Positions 22,401 through 34,240 of a DNA stretch of 64,000 nucleotides are shown here, piece by piece. How positions within the stretch are numbered: position 1 is the stretch's first letter; each line of letters starts with the position of its first letter. Source of the DNA: Labia minor (taxonomy: Eukaryota; Arthropoda; Insecta; Dermaptera; Spongiphoridae); contig OY720345.1 of NCBI GenBank assembly GCA_963082975.1, positions 19,494,491 to 19,558,490 on the forward strand, written 5' to 3'. The position numbers and the translations under genes were made by a program. Below the pieces are notes generated by a model. The model was not told the origin of the DNA. It saw only the letters and a program-made list of their open reading frames with translations, and ran no database searches.

Positions 22401-23311
22401 ATATTATCTCAATTGTTTCCTCACTCCATGATAGATAAGTTTATAATAACTTAATATAGTCAAAATGAAAAATCTTAGCTCTCACACTAATTACTTCTAG
22501 TAGATAAGTATATTTTAATATGGTTTTGTATTTAATTTAGTAAATATAACTTGAGTCATCTCTTTGAAAAATTATCAGTGGTTCTCGATAAATGTACTTG
22601 AATTTCCTTTTCATTTTTGTGATATTATATTTTAAAAAATTATTATCGTTCCGTGTCTGTTTCAAAGTTACTTTTCAATTACTGACAACAAATATAAAAT
22701 ACTAAATGAAAAGTTGTAATCGATTTGTAGATTTGAATGATCCGATAACTGCATTTCTAAAAGAAAAGTAAATATCCTATTCAGAACAAAACGATGACAA
22801 ACAGGACAACAAGACTTCACGTTTTTCACTGATGTCACCGAACATTTGCAAACATTTCAGGGACAAGATAAAATAATCTCTGATTTCTCAGTGTTTCCAA
22901 ACTAAATTACCACTTTTTCAAAAGAACATTAAAAATAATACATTTTGTCATTTTCCTCGAATTAAAAAAATTTGTTCCAATATTAAATAAGAAAACATTA
23001 AGAAGGAAATAAAAATACTAGAAAGAATATTGACGATATTCCAGAATATAGAATTCAAAACGTCAACGCCGATTACTGAATTTTAGAAATTTTAGAATTT
23101 GTTCCAGAATCGAACTATCATGAATTAAAATTTTTTGTCGAATTATTTAAAAATAAAACATACGAGCACTGTCAATCATTTTTTTTTTACACTTTAAAAT
23201 TTGTGAAATCCAAACAGCGATTAGAATCTGAAAGAATTACTGAGAAGTGTTGTCACAAATTATTCAACAAATATTAAAGAATTTTTAAAGAGATGTAAAA
23301 TAAATGTGTTT
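22401..23311. other. AT-rich spacer
   Basis: No coding region or repeat that I can support. Confidence 0.45.
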
Positions 23312-23430
23312 ACTATCTCACCAGAGATAGTATTTGTGATCACGAAAATTTTCCATGTCGAGATTTTGATATTTTTATACGTTTTGAAGGTCCCTGAGTT
23401 ATTTTCACTAAACTTAAGGTTGAGAAAATG

Positions 23431-23471
<41 letters not shown>

Positions 23472-23946
23472 GTGTGTAAACAAGATTTCGCAAAAACGGT
23501 TTGTGCTAGAATAATGAAATTTGCTATACTGGCATTATTCAAAATTCGTAGTTTTATATCAACTTTTGTGATATGTAGCTCAATCGGAAGAGTGTCATTA
23601 CCTACCACGTTTTCATTTTTTTTCCTCTAAAGTGACCGTAAAAATAAAGATATATGTTTGAAAGTTTTCCACATGATTAAAAATTGTATAAACCAACTAT
23701 ATATAGAATTTCAGCTTGATTGAATCGCTGAAAGTACCGGAATTAATTTTTTAACACGTTGATGGCCAATCACGAGTACGTGACGTGGTGTCATCAACAA
23801 AGAGCCAAACACGCGCTGGTTTAATAAATATTATTTACTAATTTTAATTTATAATTCATTAATTAAATTTAATTTAAATATAATATATGATATATGCTAA
23901 TTAAACCAATTCAAATTTGTGAGATAGTCGAATGGAGACACTCCAG
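23312..23946 (-). mobile_element. Family A element, copy A3
   Basis: Nearly full length in reverse orientation: ACTATCTCACCAGAGATAGT at the left and GATAGTCGAATGGAGACACT plus CCAG at the right, with the standard core and a TA microsatellite (23440-23462) where other copies have GT. Non-coding. Confidence 0.85.
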
Positions 23947-24049
23947 ATGTTTTTGATTTAGATTCAATACACATATTTTATATTTTATTTAGATGTTTTC
24001 AATAAATAGAATTTCTGTCAAAAAAAAAAAAATTTTGACACAATTTTAA

Positions 24050-24205
24050 TAATGTTTAATTGCTGCTCGCGAAAAATTTCAAATATTGAAAAATGACCCG
24101 AACTGTCAAAGAGCTTGATCACCCAAATAATATTTTATTAAACATTTTTATACTTTAAATAAAAAAAAAGATCAATATGAAAGTTCAATGACTTCCATTA
24201 AAATT
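24050..24205. repeat. Dispersed repeat H, copy 2
   Basis: CTCGCGAAAAATTTC, a GACC/GCCC patch and TATTTTATTAAACATTTTTA match 16950-17110. Degenerate; no class assigned. Confidence 0.4.
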
Positions 24206-24488
24206 AAACTTATTAAATATGTAACTTTAACAATGTTAAAATGATAAACTTTTCAAGTGGAGTTACTTACTAAAGAGAATTATTAATGTTTTAATTATAT
24301 AAAAAATGAATAAATAAATTTTTCATAATTTAATGATTTATATGATTTTTTCTACTCATCTTTTTTAATATTCATAATTAGTATATATATACCTGGAATC
24401 TATGTCAATAAATAATTGAAAAATTACTTATTTACACGTACCATCTTACACTTTATACTTACAATTTTTACTAAAAATGTTTTGTTTT

Positions 24489-25104
24489 ACCGACCGACGA
24501 TAGTAAGGGAGGTATTGTTTTCACACCAAATTTCACATGTGGAGATTTTTACATATCTCCACGAATCATGCATTTTCTTAACAGAAAAAAAGTATTTTTA
24601 GCATGATGTCTGTCCGTCCGTCCGTCCGTATAGATGTGTACAGCCTGAACGGCTCAACCGATTTTGATGAAATTTGGTATATTTACTTAATGCATCAGTG
24701 GAATGAATTGATCAACTTTTGGTGCAAATCCGGAAACCGGAAGTGGTAGTATTAGCGATCGACGATAGGAAGGGAAGGGTTATTTTCACACCAAATTTCA
24801 CATGAGGAGATTTTTTTATATATCACCACGAATCATGCACTTTCTATTGGTTTTATCCTCGGGAAAATCATATTTATTAGTTTTTTCTTGATTTAAAATT
24901 ATATGACGTCATCCAGCCATTCATGACGTCACAGCCTGGTCTTGCATATATATTATAAATAAAATAAAATTAAAAATGTTTATATTTATTATTTATGTAT
25001 CCATATCTGTTTTTGATTACATTAATAGATATATGAAAATTATTTGAAATTGTTTCTGTAGCTGGAAATTAATTTATTTCAAACCGCCAAAGGTCAACTT
25101 ATTT
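24489..25104 (-). mobile_element. Family B element, copy B4
   Basis: Near full length in reverse orientation. It begins ACCGACCGACGATAG, carries a GTCC microsatellite (24610-24630), the core CCGGAAACCGGAAGTGG, two TGACGTCA sites (24904-24911 and 24924-24931) and the 5' block ending AAACCGCC-AAAGGTCAACTT. About 615 bp, non-coding. With B5 it is the best guide to the family. Confidence 0.85.
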
Positions 25105-25721
25105 ATTTCTTTTTAGAATATTGAATTAAATTTATAAATATCATATTTAAGAGTCTGCCTATTTATGAACGTTTAATAGTTTTTGATAATTCTTCTTCAA
25201 CTTTCACTAATCCTGTTCCCGCCGGCTCCATAAGGCCCGATTCACACACAAGTGGCGTATAGTACTGGCGTGGTTCTGGCGTGGAACAGGTTTTCAATGT
25301 AATTGCATTAGCTTATGACTCAATACCCACAGATATGGCGTGTTGGAGGCGTGGAAAATGGCAAGAAGCCCACTCCGCTCCGACTCCACCGGTGGCTCGT
25401 AGGGGCTGGCACGCCACTTCTAGACCATTTCATTATTCATTTCAACTTTTTAATCAAATTTTATATTTTGCCAGCATTTAATTATAAAAACGTGTTTTTT
25501 GTGCTACTTTTTTTATGCTACTTTAAATGTTATTAATTTATTTAAAAAAAAATCAGAGTAAACAAAATAAAAATAAAATATAAAATTAGCATAACACTAA
25601 ACTACTATAAAAATAATATTAAAAAATATATTATATATTAAAATCTTACGTGAAAATCCAATTATGAAAATCAAATTTTCTTAATTAAAATAATTTACTC
25701 ACATAATCTTAAAACCCTGAC

Positions 25722-25952
25722 ATGGCGTTTTTTCAAAGTATTTTGCCTGACATGGAAAAGATGACCGATACTCAAAAACGTCATTTCAAAATAGGGATTT
25801 TAAATTTAGCCGAACAAATCCTTTCTCCGACATATAATTATGGCTCGGAACGTCAAGCTCAGATTCCTGGTACGGCACAAAATGTAGATTTCAACATGAA
25901 TGAGTTTATTAGATATGATAATAATGCTAATAAGTATCAGTTAAACAGTTAA
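25722..25952 (+). CDS. BESS-domain remnant of the Harbinger accessory (MADF/Myb-like) protein
   Basis: A 76-codon open frame. FFQSILPDMEKMTDTQKRHF and KIGILNLAEQIL fit a BESS motif, the protein-interaction helix pair at the C-terminus of MADF-BESS proteins; Harbinger transposons often carry such a DNA-binding partner of the transposase. The N-terminal DNA-binding domain is absent, so the ATG is probably not the original start. Likely non-functional. Confidence 0.6.
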   Translation: MAFFQSILPDMEKMTDTQKRHFKIGILNLAEQILSPTYNYGSERQAQIPGTAQNVDFNMNEFIRYDNNANKYQLNS

Positions 25953-26109
25953 AAAGTAACAGTTAAACTTTTGTTTTGCACTACTTTATTAAAAAAAAAT
26001 ATATATAAGTAAAGTAATAGAAATTTATGCCAACCTTAAAAATAAATACCTATAATAAATATTATAACTTATATAAATATATATTATTTCTTTTCAATAA
26101 ATGCTCTTC

Positions 26110-26436
26110 TTACCTCAACGTTATTAACAATCTTTCCTCTGGGCTTACTGGCTCCCTCCAATGAGTATGTTTTTTTTGAAGATCTTCCTTGATTAATCCT
26201 AAAATCTTATAATAGCATTCTTGAGACATTCGGTAATAGTTTTGAAAACGGTCTGGGTACAAGTTCAGCTCCCGCATTGCATTAAATGCTCCTCCAAATT
26301 TCCACTTATTAAACCACATAGGATGAACCCAAAACCTCCTTTTCACAGTCTGCAGATTAATTAAATTAACTAAATCTAAAATGTCTTCACTCTCATCATC
26401 CGAAGAATACATTTTTAATATCACTCCTAACAACAC
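26110..26436 (-). CDS. Harbinger transposase, N-terminal exon only
   Basis: A 108-codon frame with the conserved Harbinger/HARBI1 start: RRFWVHPMWFNKWKFGGAFN, then YPDRFQNYYRMSQECYYKIL and REPVSPEERLLITLR. This is the region ahead of the DDE nuclease. Its end coincides with a good splice donor (TTGAG|GTAAGA), so the stop lies in an intron and the catalytic exon has been lost. It cannot encode an active transposase. Start chosen at the first ATG; an internal M (LKMYSSDDE) is equally possible. Confidence 0.8.
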   Translation of the reverse strand: MLLGVILKMYSSDDESEDILDLVNLINLQTVKRRFWVHPMWFNKWKFGGAFNAMRELNLYPDRFQNYYRMSQECYYKILGLIKEDLQKKHTHWREPVSPEERLLITLR

Positions 26437-26560
26437 ACAATAGTAAACTAGTGGACTGAACCATTTGTGTGCGAATGAAAGCTGTCACATCCTGTCCGCG
26501 CCAGAACCACGCCAGAACCACGCCAGTGCCATACGCCACTTGTGTGTGAATCGACCCTAA

Positions 26561-27566
26561 TTTGTCTATTTATTTTATGTGGCGGCATAAGCCACCGGTG
26601 GTACATGCCGGCGGGAATGTGTTAAATAAACTATAATAAATAAAAATAATATTTTTATTAAACGAGTGTGTAGAAAATATTAATCCAACATATGTTATTA
26701 TAGAAAATTTACGCTCAAAATTTTAATTAACCTTTGAAAGATTACTAGATACTAAATTATTATTCCAATTTTTTTATGTAAGAATTAATAAATTAAAATC
26801 TTTTCAATAAAGAAAAATTATTTGTTATTCGTTAAATATATATTATATAATTAACAAATTACCTATATATTTTTTTTGTTACAACTTCCTAACAGGATAT
26901 GATTAATATTTCATATATATACTAGTATATATACTAGTATATATATATCTATATATGTAATAAATTTTTATATAGATATATTATATACATTTAATTAATC
27001 TTTGAAATATACGTATGTACAGGGTGTAAAGTATAATTTCCATTATATAATCAAATGTAAAAAGATTACAATGCAAAATAATTATGGATAATTGACAGGA
27101 TGTTGAAAGGGTGATGGTGTATTATTTTATTTCAAATTTTTTTATTATTATAATTATCATGGCCAATGAAATACATTAAATGTAATTTATTAAATAAATT
27201 GTAATAATTTCTATTTTTCTTTAATTTTATATACAATTATAAATGATCAGTAAAGTAATTGGAATGTAATGGAATTATTATTATTTCATGATTTGTGGAT
27301 GGTTGTATCTTTTATATTTAAATTCAAAAAAAAAAGGAATAGAAAAATAATAGTTTAGATCTTTAGGTCTTTGATCACATTTCTTTTAATTAATTTTTAA
27401 TTTAAAGAATTGGCGATTATTTTATTAATTTATCAATAATAAATTTATCTTTAAACTAATATCTATATATAAATAATATTAAATAATAAAAAAAAAATAA
27501 TTAAAATAAAATAATCTAATAAATAAATAATAAATAAAATAATATTAAATTATTATTAAAAAAAAT
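26561..27566. other. AT-rich spacer
   Basis: TACTAGTATATA tandem (26920-26950). GTACAGGGTGT near 27016 resembles a transposon end but no partner was found. Confidence 0.45.
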
Positions 27567-28770
27567 CTGGAGTGTCTCCACTCGAATATCTCGCAAATTT
27601 GAATTGAATTAATTAACATATATTATATTTTAATTAAATTTAATTAATTAAATTATAAATTAAAATTAATAAATAATATTTATTAAACCAGCGCATGTTT
27701 GGCCCTTTGTGATGACACTACCTCACGATCTGTTAAAAAATTAAAAAAATTAATTCCGGTACTTTCAGCGATTCAATCAAGCTGAAATTCTATATATAGC
27801 AGTTTTATACAATTTTTAATCTTCTTTCGTATTATAGCCCCCCCCTCCCCATGATAATTTTGAAAAGAAAACAATAACTAAAAATTTAATTTGTAAAAAT
27901 ACTAACCGGTTAATAAAATAGCAAAATAAAATGTATATTTTTTACTCTCAATAGTTTTATTTTTACCCCCAAAAATTTCAATTTTACCCCATTTGAGGTA
28001 ATTTACTCCGGTTCCCCGACCGCTGCATTAAAGTATACATACGTTAAATAATTATTACAGAGATATAAATACAATCAAATGTAAAAGAAAAACATAGCAC
28101 TCACTCTCCCTTTAAAAGTTCCCCCAAGAGACTGACTGAGAAAAAATATTTCTATTCTATTTAAATAATAATCAGGGTCAAAAAATTTTTTTACTAATCG
28201 GATTTTCATTTTTTTTTTCTTTAAAAAAAATAAAGAATTTAAGTCAATTATATAAAAATACCAGACAATTTTACTTCTTACTTTCTACGCACATAGATAA
28301 GGAGTGCCCCAACCCCATCCCTTATCTCTTCAATGTTAATTAATATATAATCGAATATATTTGTATATCTTGTAACTATTCTTTACAAAAAGTGTTCTAC
28401 CTTTACAAGTTAAACTGAAAAGAAAAAAAAACGAAATTGTCTCTTTTGAGCATCTTTCCTATTAGAGCACCCCCCCAGGATAATTTTAAAAAGAATAAGC
28501 TGGAGTATCTCCACTCGATTATCTCGCAAATTTGTATTGGATTAATTAACATATATTATATTTAAATTAAATTAAATTATAAATTAAAATTAATAAATAA
28601 TATTTATTAAACCAGCGCGGGTTTGGCCCTTTGTTGATGACACTACCTCACGCGCTGTTAAAAAATTAAAAAAATTAATTCCGGTACTTTCAGCGATTCA
28701 ATCAAGCTGAAATTCTATATATAGCAGTTTTATACAATTTTTAATCATGTGAAAAACTTTTAAAATATAT
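27567..28770 (+). repeat. Composite A repeat, copy 1
   Basis: Order: 5' part of A (27567-27824), C-rich joint (27838-27850), non-A segment, second C-rich joint (28469-28476), then an A element from 28500. The same order recurs at 56028-57065, with about 180 bp (27890-28075) absent there. Both joints share ATCTTTC-TATTATA-C-rich-GATAATTTT, so the non-A segment lies between direct repeats. Confidence 0.7.
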
Positions 28771-29681
28771 TTACCGACCGACGATAGTAAGGGAGGTATT
28801 GTTTTCACACCAAATTTCACATGTGGAGATTTTTACATATCTCCACGAATCATGCACTTTCTAAACAGAAAAAAGTATTTTTAGCATGATGTCTGTCCGT
28901 CCGTCCGTCCGTCTGTCCGTCCGTATAGATGTGTACAGCCTGAACGGCTCAACCGATTTTGATGAAATTTGGTATATTTACTTAATGCATCAGTGGGATG
29001 AATTGATCAACTTTTGGTGCAATTCCGGAAACCGGAAGTGGTAGTATTAGCGATCGACGATATTAAGGAAAGGGTTATTTTCACACCAAATTTCACATGA
29101 GGAGATTTTTTACATATCATCACGAATCATTCACTTTGTATTGGTTTTATTGTCGAGAAAAATCATCTTTATAGGTTTTTCTTAATTTAAAATTATATGA
29201 CGTCATCCAGCCATTCATGACGTCACAGCCTGGTCTTACATATATATTATAAATAAAATAAAATTAAAAATGTTTATATTTATTATTTATGTATCCATAT
29301 CTGTTTTTTATTACATTAATAGATATATTAAAATTATTTGAAATTGTTTCTGTAGCTGGAAATTAATTTATTTCAAACCGTCGGTCGGTTCGGACCTAGC
29401 CACAGGTCAACTTATTTTATTTTTACGGTCAGTTTAGAGGAAAAAAAATGAAAACGTGATAGGTAATGACCTTCTTCCGGATGAGCTACATTTCTCAAAA
29501 GTTGATAAAAAACTACGAATTTTGAATAATGTCTGTGTACCAAATTTCATTATTTTAGCCCAAACCGTTTTTGCTTAAATTTGTCTACAAACACACTCAC
29601 AAACATTTTTCTCAACCTTAGTGAAAATGACTCAGTGGCCTTCAAAACGTATAAAAACATCATAATCTCGACATCAATCAT
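28500..29681 (+). mobile_element. Family A element, copy A5, split by B5
   Basis: The 5' part (CTGGAGTATCTCCACTCG to about 28768) and the 3' part (from TTTTTACGGTCAGTTTAGAG, 29418, to the AAAATCTCGACATC-like block near 29675) flank a complete B element. The last 20-30 bp, including the 3' hairpin, are missing. Confidence 0.8.
28773..29412 (-). mobile_element. Family B element, copy B5, nested in A5
   Basis: Full length, reverse orientation. ACCGACCGACG (28773) and CGTCGGTCGGT (about 29379-29389) are the family's inverted repeats, followed outward by the CCTAGCCACAGG palindrome-like 5' end. Two TGACGTCA sites at 29198-29205 and 29218-29225. Its insertion into A5 gives the relative order. Confidence 0.85.
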
Positions 29682-29689
29682 ATTATTTA

Positions 29690-30885
29690 TAATAATTCTC
29701 AAATATAAAAAAAAATAATAAAAAAGATTAATATAATTCATATTATACATAAATATAATAAACCTATAAAGCTATAAGAGTTATAATTATAAATTTATTT
29801 TTTTTCTATTTTTACCTAAGTTCAATTAAAGTCAAATATAGTTATAGGTATATATTAGATTCTTGGATTTCTGTTCATTATTAATATTGCAATATATTTA
29901 TAGTTTTATAAATATAAAATGAATCGATTTCTTTACTTTATATTCGCAATTATTTGATTAATCATCAACGTATAAACTATTATAATTTTATCATGTATTT
30001 CAATTTAATTATTTTTAATCATGAACTTTCAATATTACAAGAATTATTATTATTATTATCATAGTAATATTTCATTGATTGGTTTATTTAGGTTGGCCTT
30101 ATTGGTAACCGAGGACTTTCCTCCCCTTCACCCACCTCTTATTCCAATTTTTCCCACTATCTACATACCTATACATATAGACAATCGCTTGTTAATATTA
30201 TAATTTGAATTTTTCTTATTTTCTTTTTTAGAAATTTGTTACATTGGAATTCTACGTATTATCTATTTTTTTTTTATAAATAAAATTTATAAAATTGAAA
30301 TTTTTTAAATTATTAATCCTTTCTATAATTGGATAATGATTCACACAGGTGTTTCTTTGATATCAGTCTCAGATCACCCATTCAGACGAAATGTTAAGTT
30401 ATAAAAAAATAACAACAACCTTAATAGAAAACGTGATGGTTCAATATATACGTAGGCCTATAAAATGTTTTCTTCTTTTTTTTTTGTTCATGACCTTTTA
30501 TCCAGAGATACTTAATCTTGAACTTTTTACTTTTAAGAATAATATTATGTTGATGTCTTTTTTTTTAATTTTAATATTATTTAGGGATATACCTAATAAT
30601 ATAACATATGAAAGATAATTGGAAAAAAAGAAAAAATTGATTTGAATTTATTCAAATACTTACAAACTTACATATATTTATATAAAAATTTAAATTTACT
30701 AAATAAAATTTATTTGCTTGATGTACACATTATGATGTTAAGTATCACACAATCATCCGAATTTATCAAAGAACTTAAATCAAATCAATTAATAGGATAA
30801 ATTTGCATATTAAAAAATTTGCACAAATAAATCAATTATACAATTTTACTTACTATATTCAAATTTAAATAATATTTTTTTTAGT
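29690..30885. other. AT-rich spacer
   Basis: Only short frames in biased sequence. A less AT-rich patch at 30085-30160 (GGCCTTATTGGTAACCGAGG) is unassigned. Confidence 0.45.
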
Positions 30886-30889
30886 TTTA

Positions 30890-31760
30890 ATTTTATTATA
30901 TAAAATAAAACCAGTTTTTTGAGTGTGAGAAACAAAAATAAATCTACGGGGGTCAAACCAGGTGAGTATGGCAGATGCAGTTCCACGACCCCATATTTGA
31001 TCAAAAACCTCTTCACTTGAAACGCAATATAGGTGTCGTGCAACAGAAACCCATTCTGTCGAAAACGGGGAAGAACAGAGTGAATTCTTTGTCAGAGTTA
31101 AACAAGAACTTGTGCATAAAACTGTAAGAGTAGTTAGTGTCTGGTGGGTCAAATTCACGATTGATAAGTCATTCACCATCGAAGAGCTGGGAGTCCACCA
31201 TTCTATGTCCTGTTTCTTGGGCAGTCCTGCAAATTAATAGCCAACTCAAGACTGTGATCAAAAGTACACATTTTGTGGATATAAAAGATATCAAGAAAAA
31301 CGTGGCTGCGTCATTGAAGAGGCTTCCAAAAAGGACTTTAAAAATTGGTTCCACAACATGTATAGTTAATCATAGAGGTATATTACAGAAGTTATTAGGC
31401 CAGTCCTGGAAAATAATTGAATTAATTCATTAAATTAAAATTAAATAAAATTGTATATATAAAGGTCAAATGCCATTGACTCACTCACCCATTACCAAAT
31501 CTCAAAAAATCACAGAACGGATTGCAATAAAATGTGGAACTTATAGTGATGCAGAATCCATTATTTGTTTTTCCACAATTCCAATCCACGCAAACGTTGT
31601 ATAACTTCCTTGTAGTATTCCTTAATAACAGTAAGACCTGTTGGTAAGAACTTATGATGCACCCCGCCATTGTAATCGAAGAAAACAGTGAGCAAAACCT
31701 TTGATAGAATTTGGAGTGCTTAAACATTAAACAGAGTAGACTTACCGAATGCCACACATT
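30890..31760 (-). mobile_element. Mariner transposon relic, rearranged
   Basis: Minus-strand frames give two consecutive mariner transposase blocks: around 31480-31720 a block with VFFDYNGGVHHKFLPTG and IKEYYKEVIQRLRGLE, and at 30900-31043 a block with FLIKYGVVELHLPYSPGLTP containing the PYSPxLxP motif near the third catalytic Asp. Between them, 31250-31420 on the plus strand reads like a mariner C-terminus (KDIKKNVAASLKRLPKRTLK). The C-terminal part is thus inverted relative to the rest, or comes from a second copy. Frames are broken; inactive. Confidence 0.65.
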
Positions 31761-31989
31761 TACACTTTATTTCATTTTTAATGCAAAATTTAATACAGAT
31801 TCTTTGATCCATTTTTTTTTAAGTAAAAAATCGAAGAACACACAAAATGTAACTAACCTTTTCAGTTGTCAAAAACAAACTACTAATCCAAAATGACTGA
31901 TAATACCCACATATGAGGAGAAAAATATATGAACTACCATAACACAAAATTTCGATAATCGAATGTACACAGCCCGAGAAAATTCAAAA

Positions 31990-32504
31990 TTCACCTTTTT
32001 TTTTGAATAGACCTAGTATATATATATATATATATATATTGTAAAAATTGTATATATATTTGTAAATGGGATCTATTAAACCGCTCTAACGATTTTTTTG
32101 AAATTCACACCAGATATAATTTTTATAAAGATAAATCAATTTTGAAGTGGTTTCAGCCTCGGAAAAAATATAAATATTATAAACATTCTTTGTATTGTAT
32201 TCTTTGCTCTGCTGAATGACAACATGTACATATCAAATTTTAAAAAATTAATTTCTAACAATGAGATATACAAGAATATTGTGATATAATTTCATCGAAA
32301 TCGATTCAGCCAATTTTGAGTCTATAACGTCAAAATTTCCGGACAGATAGACATGAAAAATTCTAAAGTAATTTTTGGATTCTAACAATTGAAATAAAAT
32401 TGAAATAAAAAATTAAAAAATTGTAAAATTTTTAAAGTTTAATATAAATAATAATAAAATGTATAAATTTGTCAAAGGGTCGAGCGTTCCAGGTGTTCCA
32501 GGTA

Positions 32505-32520
<16 letters not shown>
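31990..32520. repeat. Degenerate E-related sequence with TA microsatellites
   Basis: AAAATTGTATATATATTTGT and TATTAAACCGCTC (about 32040-32085) match E copies at 35500-35570. GGGTCGAGCG and CCAGGTAATATA (32477-32510) resemble E termini. Two TA runs. Confidence 0.45.
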
Positions 32521-32535
<15 letters not shown>

Positions 32536-33373
32536 CAATAACATTGTTCCCTGTAAGTTTAAAGAATTGGAAATATAAATAAAATTTTTCATTATATACA
32601 ATCAATTAATTCCAATAAGTATCTTCAAATTGCATTTTCGTGTAAAAATTAAAAGTTCAGAACTAAAATTAGAATTTTTATAAAAATTTCTTCTTATTGA
32701 TTAGTAAATTGAAAGAATCTTTTGACGTATTTTAGACTTGAATAAATAGATAACAGATAAACGAACATGAATAATAAACAAGATTTTTAAATGAATTTAA
32801 ATAATATTTTTATTAATGGCCAAAATACAATCATTAATATTAATAATCAGTTAATTATATGTTATTTTTATTGAATTGAACATAAAACTATAAATTATAT
32901 AACATTAATCAAAGAAAGAATCAAAAATATTCTTTAGTCAGCATTAATACGCTTTTTATTCAAACAGTATGTATTAATAAATGTTAAATAATTTTCTTTT
33001 TACAATAATTCCATTCTAAAAAACTTTTTACCTGTATACATTAGTAAATGTCAATTTAAATGTGATTTAATTAAATTCAAAATGTTTTTCTCGTGTAAGA
33101 ATTAAAATAAGGATTTTTATAAAGTTTCTATTTTATTTACAATTATAGATTAGTAAAATGAAAGAATCATAGATATATTTTAGATTTGTATATATAAATA
33201 ATAAATAAATTAACATATGGATAATAAAATGATAGGATTAAACAATAATTTGTACAATAAAATATATAAGCTATATTCAAAGAAAATATTGTTTTCATAT
33301 TATTACACCTATTTTTCAAACATTATGTATTAATAAATGTCTATCTAAATGTGATATTTGAGTAAATTTATTT
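32521..33373 (-). pseudogene. AT-rich spacer ending in decayed zinc-finger units
   Basis: No feature before about 32930. On the minus strand 33300-33370 reads CKNKFTQISHLDRHLLIH out of frame with the zinc-finger gene, a seventh array finger just beyond its stop. 32940-33070 contains further, badly decayed finger-like sequence. These are remnants of a longer finger array. Confidence 0.6.
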
Positions 33374-34077
33374 TTACAATAGTTTTTCTTTTGTATGAAT
33401 TAATAAATGTGTTTTTAAATTTGATTTCCAAATGAATTTCTTTTCACAATAAGTACATTCAAAAGGTTTTTCTCCTGTATGAATTAATAAATGTTGATTT
33501 AGATGTGATTTCTGATTAAATTTCTTTTCACAATAATTACATTCAAAAGGTTTTTCTCCTGTATGAATTAATAAATGTTGATTTAGATGTGGTATTTGAG
33601 TAAATTTATTTTTACAATAATTACATTCATAAGGTTTTTCTTTTGTATGAATTAATAAATGTGTTTTTAAATTTGATTTCCAACTGAATTTCTTTTCACA
33701 ATAAGTACATTCAAAAGGTTTTTCTCCTGTATGAATTAATAAATGTTGATTTAGATGTGATTTAAAATTAAATTTCTTTTTACAATAATTACATTCATAA
33801 GGTTTTTCTTTTGTATGAATTAATAAATGTTTATTTAAATGTGATTTAAAATTAAATTTCTTTTTACAATAATTACATTGAAAACGATTGTCTTCTGAAT
33901 GGATTGAATCAGTTTCTTCAAATTTTTCGTCCAAATATTTCTCTGTATCCCTTTTGAGTTTTAAATCATTTTTGAAAATGGATAATATTTTTTTATGAAA
34001 ACATTTTTTTAGATGTTTTGATAAAAATTCCTTACTTATAAAATTGGTTTGACAATGTACACAAGAATATAGAGGAC
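33374..34077 (-). CDS. C2H2 zinc-finger protein, exon 2
   Basis: Main exon of a 249-residue predicted nuclear DNA-binding protein. It begins after acceptor TTTTTTAG (34078-34079) with a single, less canonical finger (CVHCQTNF...HLKKCFH, protein residues about 20-42). An acidic/basic linker follows, then six regular C2H2 fingers spaced 28 residues from residue 83, joined by TGEKP/TKEKP linkers. Finger pairs are nearly identical (KSHLNQHLLIH, KSNLKTHLLIH), showing recent internal duplication. It ends KEKLL-stop where a small deletion within the next finger shifts frame; that finger is still readable downstream. The frame is open upstream of the first near-cognate codon, so the exon continues to the acceptor. 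Target DNA unknown. Expression is unproven. Confidence 0.8.
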
Positions 34078-34240
34078 CTAAAAAATAATTCTTTTCGTTA
34101 TTTTAAATCATTATATTTTTATATATCTAACTATTTTATAATTCAATTTAACTAATAATATCATTGCAAATAATAGGAAAAAAATAATTTTAGTGGCAAT
34201 TAACATTACTTTAGATTAAAAAAACAGAAATAAAAATTAC

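Larger units (their letters stand above)
25234..26557. mobile_element. PIF/Harbinger transposon, internally deleted
   Basis: Inverted ends of about 50 bp (GATTCACACACAAGTGGCGT and its mirror) begin GGCCC/GGGTC. They are flanked by the 3-bp target TAA (25231-25233 and 26558-26560), as expected for PIF/Harbinger. Inside are remnants of both standard genes, convergent: a BESS-type protein on the plus strand and the transposase N-terminus on the minus strand. CTGGCGTGGTT is repeated within each end and is a candidate binding site. At 1.32 kb it lacks the DDE catalytic region. Confidence 0.9.

Noticed and set aside
24416-24601. Short frames across family B copies (also near 14684-14902 and 45177-45365)
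   Set aside because: Chance open frames in a non-coding repeat, not conserved in length between copies.
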